Shown here in pieces: positions 56,915 to 64,000 of a stretch of 64,000 bases of DNA (positions within the stretch are counted from its first letter, which is position 1; each line of letters opens with the position of its first letter). The translations under genes were made by a program, and so were the position numbers. Below the pieces are notes generated by a model, which saw only the letters and a program-made list of their open reading frames with translations, was not told where the DNA came from and did no database searches. The stretch is from NCBI GenBank assembly GCA_030052745.1, contig JANBVO010000005.1, positions 372,001 through 436,000 of the forward strand, read 5' to 3'. The stretch comes from Pleurostoma richardsiae (Eukaryota; Ascomycota; Sordariomycetes; Calosphaeriales; Pleurostomataceae).

Positions 56915-57721
56915 ATGGCGACCGCAACAGCGCAGCCAGCGCTGCTCGCGCAGCAGATGCTCTCCCACGAGGCCCCGCGACCCACCTTCTCCTTCACGCC
57001 CTTCCTCCAGACGACCTATCACCACGGTCTGCCCCCCGACCGGCCGATATGCAAGGCCTACAGCGCCGGCCACTGCCCGCTCGGCACGCGCTGCCCGGAG
57101 CGGCACGTCTCCAGCACCAGCAGCACCCGGCAGGAGGGCGGCGGCATGCCGTTCGGCTCGATGGTGTGCAAGCACTGGCTGCGGGGCCTGTGCAAGAAGG
57201 GCGAGAGCTGCGAGTTCCTGCACGAGTACAACCTGCGCAAGATGCCCGAGTGCAACTTCTTCGTGCGCAACGGCTACTGCTCCAACGGCGACGAGTGCCT
57301 GTACCTGCACATCGACCCCCAGAGCAAGCTGCCGCCCTGCCCCCACTACGACATGGGCTTCTGCCCCCTCGGCCCGCGCTGCGCCAAGAAGCACGTCCGC
57401 AGGCGGCTGTGCCCCTACTACCTCGCCGGTTTCTGCCCCGACGGCAAGGCCTGCAAGGAGGGCGCGCACCCGCGCTGGGAGAAGGATTTGGAAAAGCCGA
57501 CCGTCAAGGTGGAGAAGAAGGAAGAGGAGGAGCCGCCGAAGCGAGAGCACCCGGATGATGAGGATGAGGGCATGATACGCGAAGGTGGTAGGGGAGAGAG
57601 AGACAGAGGTTATGACAACCGTGGAGGCCATAAGGATAGGTTCGGCGGTGGCGGACGGGGAGGTAGATGGAGAGGGAAGGCAGGAGGAGGCGGAGGTCAC
57701 AAGTTTAGAGGGAGGCATTAG
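56915..57721 (+). CDS. YTH1: mRNA 3'-end processing zinc-finger protein (CPSF30)
   Basis: Single exon, 268 residues. Subunit of the cleavage and polyadenylation factor that binds the AAUAAA region of pre-mRNA. Five CCCH zinc fingers in a row: [19 protein letters not shown] (residue about 46), [19 protein letters not shown] (about 86), [20 protein letters not shown] (about 112), [19 protein letters not shown] (about 140) and [20 protein letters not shown] (about 164). The tail is Arg/Gly-rich, with an acidic patch before it. The tail is longer than in yeast, which ends soon after the fingers. Start ATG in context CCAGAATGGC. An in-frame open extension exists upstream but carries no domain. Confidence 0.95.
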   Translation: MATATAQPALLAQQMLSHEAPRPTFSFTPFLQTTYHHGLPPDRPICKAYSAGHCPLGTRCPERHVSSTSSTRQEGGGMPFGSMVCKHWLRGLCKKGESCEFLHEYNLRKMPECNFFVRNGYCSNGDECLYLHIDPQSKLPPCPHYDMGFCPLGPRCAKKHVRRRLCPYYLAGFCPDGKACKEGAHPRWEKDLEKPTVKVEKKEEEEPPKREHPDDEDEGMIREGGRGERDRGYDNRGGHKDRFGGGGRGGRWRGKAGGGGGHKFRGRH

Positions 57722-57956
57722 TGGCTGCTGGTAGAGCTGAGGCTCCCTTCATAGCAGTTGACGAGGCACGTCGGCTCCCGGGATGAATGTTGTATAATTA
57801 GGAGTTTGATACAGAGGCAATGATACCACAGACAGGGAATTAACCCTTTTGACACCTGGAGAGAGTTGTTCATTATGCTTCATCTATGGAGTCGTGATAT
57901 GTCTACAGATCGAGAGGCGTGCCATTGAACACCCCTCAGGTCGAGAGTCCAATGCC

Positions 57957-59522
57957 TCATGTCTCTTTCCAAACATTTGAGTCAGGCTGGTCGGTACGCA
58001 CCGCAACATACTCCGAGCCCTCGCCATTCTCGCTGCCCGACCGCGGGCTATTGTAGGAGCTGGACTGCCACGCGGACAGCTCATCCACGTTCCTGATGCC
58101 CATCATCCACGCCACCATCCCGCGTGGGACCCACCTGCCCACAAAGCCGTACAGATTTGCGCCGAGCCCGACCCTCACGGTACCCCTTTTGATGGATCCG
58201 TCGAGCACATCGAAGACAGCGTTGTGCAACTCGCGGAGGGAGCTACCGCGCATACCCCTTATTCTCCCAGCGGAGATTGCAGACGTCGACTGATTGACAA
58301 AGTTCCGGCCGTATGCATGACGCGCCGCATCCGGCCACGTCAAAGTCTCGACGTGGTCGGCGCTCTGGAGGAGGCCGGCCGGGTTGGTAGCGCTCCTCAT
58401 GTTTGCGGGAGTGAAGCCCGCGAAGTCGAAGGTGCCGAGCTGGATGTGAGTTACCGGAATAGCCAGGGGCCGGAGTTCCGCCGTCAGGACCTCAGTGAAG
58501 GCGGAAAGTGCCGAGCAGACCGTCGCTTCCGGGGCGTGGAATGGTGGGTTGATTGACGATATGACGGAAGGGGTGAAAACGAGGACTTTCGGGGTTGTCT
58601 TCTCTCCTGCCGGGTTAAGTCGGACGGTAAGGAGTGGAAGAAAGGCCTGTATAGTCAGGATAGGATGGAGGAGATGTGTGTTGAAGAGGTCGGCAAAACT
58701 CGAGGGAGGTATAGTAGCAATGGGCGACGTCTGGTAGCTAAGAGATGGGATGAGGATTACTCCCTTGAGCGAGAGGTAGTTCGTCTTCGCCCTGGGAACT
58801 GCGGCATGTGGTGACTGGAGATAGAGTGCGAACTGCTCAATCGAGGTGCCTGCGCTCGGGGGCTGTCTCTTGTTAGCTAGGCCATGGATGAGACCCTCAA
58901 TAGGTACTTACGTCGGTGATGTCGATAGGGAGCGGCCGGATGTCGGGCCTCGCCAGATTTTGAACCATAACCTCATCCTCGACGCTGTTGCAGACGATGA
59001 AGATGATGAAGCCTCTCCTCTCCATGTCCAGGGACAGCGACCGCGTCAAAGGCAAGCTGGGCGACCCTGCGATGACAACTACCTCCAGCCTCCCTCCATT
59101 CTTTGCTCGCTTCGCTCGGCGCGCCTTTCGGCAGAACTTGCTTTTCTTATAGGTCTTGTAAACCACAACGCCGGTGGTGAAGACAATGACCCCCGTCAGG
59201 ATCTTATGCCGGGTTACCCAGCCCTCCACCTTCTCATACAACGATGCAGGCACCGCGACGACTTTAGGCGGGGGCGGCGGGGGCAGATTCGGGCGGATAG
59301 AGTCTGGAATCCATTGCGAAGATGAAAGCGACTCTCTTATCTGGCCGGCGAGTTTGTCGACGTGCTTGTCGATGTAATCGGCGACATCACCGGAGTACCG
59401 TTTGAGATCGGTCGGTATCGACGATAACTGCCGCGCTGCGGTTAGCCACGAGTTTCTCGTGAAAGCGGCATACCAGTGACGGATCTTACAATATCCAGAA
59501 ACTGTTGGTCATCGGCAGACAT
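57957..59522 (-). CDS. DUF1776 family protein, SDR-like
   Basis: Three exons on the minus strand: 59490-59522, 58912-59427 and 57957-58862; 484 residues. Fungal family with a Rossmann fold related to short-chain dehydrogenases; the biochemical role is not established. The N-terminus MSADDQQFLDILSSIPTDLK is family-typical. A Pro-rich linker precedes a single hydrophobic segment (ILTGVIVFTTGVVVYKTY, about residues 89-106) followed by a very basic run, so the protein is probably anchored in a membrane. EVVVIAGSPSLPLTRSLSLD looks like the dinucleotide-binding start, with an altered glycine motif, so cofactor binding is uncertain. Both introns have GTAAGA or GTAAGT donors and keep phase 0. Convergent with YTH1. 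Confidence 0.88.
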
Positions 59523-59878
59523 CTTCAGCCGCTGAAACGATGAATCCCGAGGTGTCCCTGATGGTTCTCCGAAGGTGAGGTTGCCGGAAGCACAAAGAAA
59601 GGCACATGCAAAGCCGTGGTCCCCTGTCAGAGTTATCACTGGCTCCTTCTCCACTTCTTAGGCGGCTGTGGGGTAAACGTCATTTTCGCGACCGGTAGAA
59701 GCAGCTGCTGCAGGGATGGTGCTGCGGTTTAGTCTGATTGGCTACACTCTGCCAAAGTAAACAGCTGAGCGCAGCATGACTGACGGTTGTCCTGTACATT
59801 TCTTCAGATTCCAATCTTACGCCGTGTTTTTGAGTATCAGAGGGCCGTTCTCCATATACAGCACCAAATTCGTTGATC
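59523..59878. other. Intergenic
   Basis: 356 bp between the DUF1776 gene start and the methyltransferase stop; ordinary promoter sequence, no gene seen. Confidence 0.6.
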
Positions 59879-60907
59879 TCACAACTTGCGCGCCTTGACC
59901 CTCAGGCGGACATAGCTAAACATGTAGCCGCCTCCCGGCTTGGCACAGACGACCTCGAGGACATCGACCACCTCTTTGATGCACTGCTCCCTCTCGCTCT
60001 CGGGAACGGCCTCGAACCATTTCTTGCCCATCAACCTGACCCAACCGTTCACACCTCCAGCGTCGGCCGTCGTTGGCCGCCACTCGCGCTCTATCTTCTC
60101 AACCTTCCATCCGCCCAACTGCTGTTCTAGCATATGGGTAACCCAGTCCTCGTCCATGAAGAACCATGGGTTGATCTCCTTAGCCTTGTCAACGCCGATA
60201 CGCCGGCCTACGCCCGACAACAGGCCGGCGACCATCTCTGAGACGTTGCCGAGCCCACCGGTCTCGAAGACGAAAGTACCGCCGGGGGCAAGTGCCTCAC
60301 GGACGCCTTTGAAGAAGCCTTCACGCTTCTCCGGAGGCCGCAGGATCCAGTGCATGGCCGCGTTGGAGAAGGCCTTTGTGAACTCTTGTTTCTGCAACTC
60401 CGGCTTGGCGATCAGGTCCAGAGCATCAAAGACTAAGGTTCGGTCAGTAATCGTGTAACTATTGCCGGCCGGCCTGGCCTTGGATTAGGCTATGTTTGCT
60501 TCCTGACCTTCGAAGGTGCAGAAGTCTACTCCAATCTTCTTGTGGGCTTCCTTGGCCGCTTCAATCATGGAAGGGGAGCTGTCCTGGCCGTGCAGCCTGC
60601 CCTTGCCCTGGCCGAGCACCTTGGCTATTTCTAAATCGAGGACTCCATCTTTGCGCTGTCAGTTTCTTTCTTGCAAGTCATATGGGGAGACCCTGGCTTC
60701 CGCTTACCGCCGCAGCCGATATCGAGAATCACGTCGTCCTTCTGGGGATCCAACCATTGCATGACCTTTGTGGCCAGCTTGGGAACAAAGGAGGCTGCAT
60801 GTTGATACGCCTACACAAGGGAGTGTTCTGTCAGACAAGGCACAATGCAGGCGACTAGCTCAGAAGCCTACCTCAGAGGACCAGTGGTCTTCGGTTTTAG
60901 ACGCCAT
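59879..60907 (-). CDS. Class I SAM-dependent methyltransferase
   Basis: Four exons on the minus strand: 60872-60907, 60708-60810, 60508-60648 and 59879-60432; 277 residues. A soluble Rossmann-fold methyltransferase. Motif I is ILDIGCGDGVLDLEIA (about residues 41-56), assembled across the exon 2/3 junction. HGQDSSPSMIEAAKEA follows as motif II, then AFSNAAMHWI at about 116-125 and APGGTFVFETGG at about 144-155. The HWI and PGG pattern resembles trans-aconitate methyltransferase and related UbiE-like enzymes, but the substrate is not clear. All junctions restore conserved motif order. The start MASKTEDHWSSEAYQHAASF is usual for this fungal group. Confidence 0.88.
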
Positions 60908-61524
60908 GGCTGCTTGCTCGATGTCGGATGAGAGCACAATCGAAGAACAAGATAAATAGAAAGTACCTCTGGGCTTCTAATGCGCTGACACCCTTCATAT
61001 ATGTTTTCCTCCTATTTCAACCCCGCAAAGAGATTGATGAAGTTGGAGGCTCATTGAGTCCTCCTGGTTGGAGATCCGTCAACTCTAGCGCCGATTTCGG
61101 AGGTCCGATCTTTGATGTTCAGTTCTTCATATCCACGAAGAAGCGTTCACAGACCAGCTTCAGACGCTTATAGACAATTGGGTCTTTTGAGTGGTGTTGG
61201 TTGCTACTATGTAACTTGTGGATTACATCGTGGGAAGGTAATGGGCTGTCTCTAAAGCGCTGTTTGGCGGAGGGCCGTAACGGCCACCACAGCATCGTCA
61301 TCCGTCTTGTTATCTGAAAGAATAACTCTAGTATGCCTTCCAAGTGGCTGGGCACAGATCTCGAGTCAAGTCATTATCGGTTACAGCGTTGATAGCGGAT
61401 AGAGGTTGTCTCCATGACACAAAGTCCAATTGGTGAGACTTACATCTGATGCAACCATTCTTCACGCAATATTTAGTAATAGAATAGCCTTCACCATCGA
61501 GATGCGTCAAACGCGGTGCTGCAT
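60908..61524. other. Intergenic
   Basis: 617 bp between the methyltransferase start and the amidase stop; no gene seen. Confidence 0.6.
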
Positions 61525-63320
61525 TCAGTCAATACTAAGTAGCTGGTACTTTTGGTCTCCTAGACCATCGTCTAGTCTCTTCATGATGGCGAGGATCTTC
61601 TCCTCTTCCAGACGGCGACCGACAACTTGCACGCCGACTGGAAGCCCATGCATGGCGTCGGCATCATACAACTTGTACGCCCCGTGAGCTACACCGTTCA
61701 GCTTCTTGATGTTGAAGCCTGCCGGGAGTTGATCGAGATCTTTGTCGACATGCGTCACGGGTACAACTCCGGCAGTATAATCAAGCTATCACTGTCAGTA
61801 GTGCACAAGATGACTGCAGAAGCCTGCTTACCAAGTTGAAGAGGAAGGTATAGCCACAGCTGCTAACAGCGTCCTTCATACCACCGTGCGGCACCGCGGG
61901 AGTCGCATTTGGAGGTGCAAGAATGAAATCTAGCTCTTCCTTATTCCACCACTCGAACCACTCCGCCCGGTACGTCTCCCTCTCCATAACGAGCTTCCAG
62001 TTTTCGAACGCGCTCTTCGCGTGCCAATCCCGCACAAGCCCGGCCCATATATCATCCCGGCGGACGTATTTCACCCACAAGTAGTAGATGTACTTGAGCG
62101 GCCGAGGCAACCTCATGAGAAAGCTCAGCTGATCGGCACCAGGGTCCTGCCACTCACCGGTCCGCATGAACGACCTGAAAGTCTTGCAGCCATCGGCGTT
62201 CAACAACAGCGAGGCGATCCGCAGAGCGCGGTACATGTCGGGCGGGCTTATCTCGACGATTTCATGATCGTCCTTCCTGAAAGCCGCCTCCGCGATCTCT
62301 AGGGCTCTCCGGCACGCCGGACTGGGGTCCACCACTCCGTCTGTCCTCAGCACACCGACACGGAGCTTCTTCTTCTCTGCGTACTCCGCCTCCATCTCCG
62401 GTCGCCACGCCAGCGGATGCGCGCCGTAGTCATACTTCCACGGTTGCATCCCGATCACAGCGCTCGTGAAGTACGTGAGGTCGTTAAGCGTCCTCGCCAT
62501 GGGGCTGCACACGCTCATGACGCCCTCCTGCCCGGGGATGCTCGCGCACACACCGTACCTGGGCCAGCGGCCCGTCGAGCACCGTAGGCTGTAGCAGCCG
62601 GAGAAGTGCGCGGGCGCGCGCACGCTGCCGGCTACGTCGCTGCCGATGCCGATGCGCCCGCCGAGCGCCAGCAGCGCGGCCTCGCCGCCCGTGGAGCCGC
62701 CGGGCGAGGAGGCGGCGTTGTGCGGGTTGGTGCAGCGGCCCCAGACGTCGTTGGTGGACTCGAAAGACAGCAGCGTGATGGGCAGGTTCGTCTTCACGTA
62801 GGGCACGGCACCGGCGTCCTTGAGCAGCCGGACCATGCCGCCGTCGCGGGCGGGCGCGTTACCGACGAAGCTGCTGTAGCCGACGGTGGCGTCGTAGCCG
62901 CCCACGACGATGGAGTCCTTGAGGCTGACGGGGATCCCGGCGAGCGGGCCCTCGAGGTTGACGGAGCCGTCCTGCAGCCAGGTCTCGGCGGAGGAGAGCA
63001 TCACCTCGGTCAGGCAGTTGGTCTTCTCGTGCGCGCGGAAGGCCACCTTGCCGTAGGTGCGGAGAATGTCCGCCGGCTGGAGGAAGCCCTTGTGCACGCC
63101 CTGGACGAGATCCTCGATGGCCGCGTCCACGGTCTCGTGGTCTGAGGCCGTGAGCGGGGCATGGTAGGCGGTCAGGGAGGCGATGCGCTCTGCTCGCTGG
63201 GCCTGCTTGAATTGGCTGCGGAAAGGTGTAAGCCAAGCTTCTATTTCCTCATCTCTTACGGCTCTGTGGGGGATCTTACCAGTCCCTGCGATGCTGGAAG
63301 TAATCGAGGGAGAAAACCAT
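61525..63320 (-). CDS. Amidase-signature enzyme
   Basis: Three exons on the minus strand: 63280-63320, 61832-63215 and 61525-61785; 561 residues. Hydrolase of the amidase-signature family, related to fungal general amidases and fatty-acid amide hydrolase; the substrate is unknown. The Ser-cisSer-Lys triad is visible: Lys113 in VSLKDSI, Ser188 in GGSTGGE and Ser211 in GSDVAGSVRAPA. The usual GGS before the nucleophile is AGS here. The true start is in a short first exon encoding MVFSLDYFQHRRD. The long frame beginning at 63,130 starts at a GTG inside the second exon. The last exon gives GLPVGVQVVGRRLEEEKIL, the family C-terminal block. Confidence 0.92.
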
Positions 63321-64000
63321 CTTGCCTTCCTGATTCTGCGAGGTCCCTCAAGTCGAGACCACAGTTGGAAGTTACTATTCCAATCTCATGCACGCATTTA
63401 GAAAGGCTGGGGAGCGGCTTCTCTTTGTATCGGATCCCCGTCCCTCTTGCCCATCCGCGGTGAGGAGGGGGGACCGAGACGGTGTTCCCCGCACCAACAA
63501 GGTCCCCCCTATCTCCAACTAAGGAGGCTCGATAGCGATCACTGTTCGTTTCCTCCGTCCCTATCTACCAACCAGATTCCAGCCTTCGCTTCTGCCCACC
63601 GCCGCCACGTCCAAGCCCCCTCCAGTTACCGTCCGTTACCGTACAAGCACTTTTTGCACTACCCAGAAACAGCCTCGCTTCTCGGTCTTCCTAGGCTCTC
63701 TCTCGCTTATGCGAATATAGAGCGCTGGCGGCCTAGAAAGGACGACTCTTGCCTGGCCAACCCCGTACCAAGCAAAGATGCCGGCGGGCCGGCGCTCACC
63801 CAGCGGCTCTTGACTGCCGGCGGCCGGGAGAGGGTCCGCTCCTGCTACGAGCAAGCCCTTTGCCTTCCTACCCATATCCCTCTCTACCTTATCTCTTTGA
63901 CTTCAAATGCAAATTGGCTTTTCAAACGAGCAGTGGCCCTTGGTGTTTACGTAACATCTTCTTCCGGTGAGGGAGCCGTACTGGGCAGGTCGCGCCTGCC
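63321..64000. other. Amidase promoter and right window edge
   Basis: 680 bp with no gene. The last 200 bp are C/T-rich, which may be the leader of a gene beyond the window. Confidence 0.5.

Noticed and set aside
56780-57718. 312-codon open frame antisense to YTH1
   Set aside because: It is the complementary reading of a GC-rich gene with five clear CCCH fingers; its product is Leu/Val/Ala-rich with no domain.

Overview
The window is nuclear DNA of a filamentous ascomycete (Pezizomycotina, probably Sordariomycetes). The evidence is dense protein genes with short introns of about 50-100 nt (GTAAGT-like donors, CAG/TAG acceptors), CAAAATG-type start contexts, divergent gene pairs, and a mitochondrial tyrosyl-tRNA synthetase of the Neurospora CYT-18 type. 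I could not assign a genus. No tRNA, rRNA, CRISPR array or intact transposon was seen.

Layout. 1-5 kb: SDH4 and mt-TyrRS (divergent), then NPR2. 5-12 kb: DSK2, THG1 and SWD1. 12.6-18 kb: RPB1, the largest Pol II subunit. 18-30.7 kb: a gene desert of about 12.6 kb in which I find only one small spliced Cys/His-rich reading frame (22,666-22,926), followed by a 128-residue gene behind a clear TATA box. 32.9-33.9 kb: a GC-rich F-box-like gene. 35-46 kb: HSP70 SSB, RSC4, CKS1 and ERO1. 45.8-51.2 kb: USB1, PAL1 and an intronless alpha/beta hydrolase. 53.8-54.4 kb: a protein with VAAQ repeats. 55-63.3 kb: thioredoxin reductase, YTH1, a DUF1776 protein, a SAM methyltransferase and an amidase.

Most genes are single-copy housekeeping genes that do not form one pathway. 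Several share a theme: transcription and chromatin (SWD1, RPB1, RSC4, YTH1, USB1), proteostasis and redox (DSK2, SSB, ERO1, TRR1), and mitochondrial function (SDH4, mt-TyrRS). Exon joins were made by hand from reading frame, splice consensus and family knowledge. For every multi-exon model the exon lengths sum to a multiple of three with one stop codon.

I did not find a convincing new multi-gene system. The best candidates for something undescribed are the 12.6-kb desert with its hidden mini-gene and the 128-residue gene at its end, the VAAQ-repeat protein, a possible mitochondrial isoform of thioredoxin reductase made by upstream initiation, and a tandem splice acceptor in CKS1.
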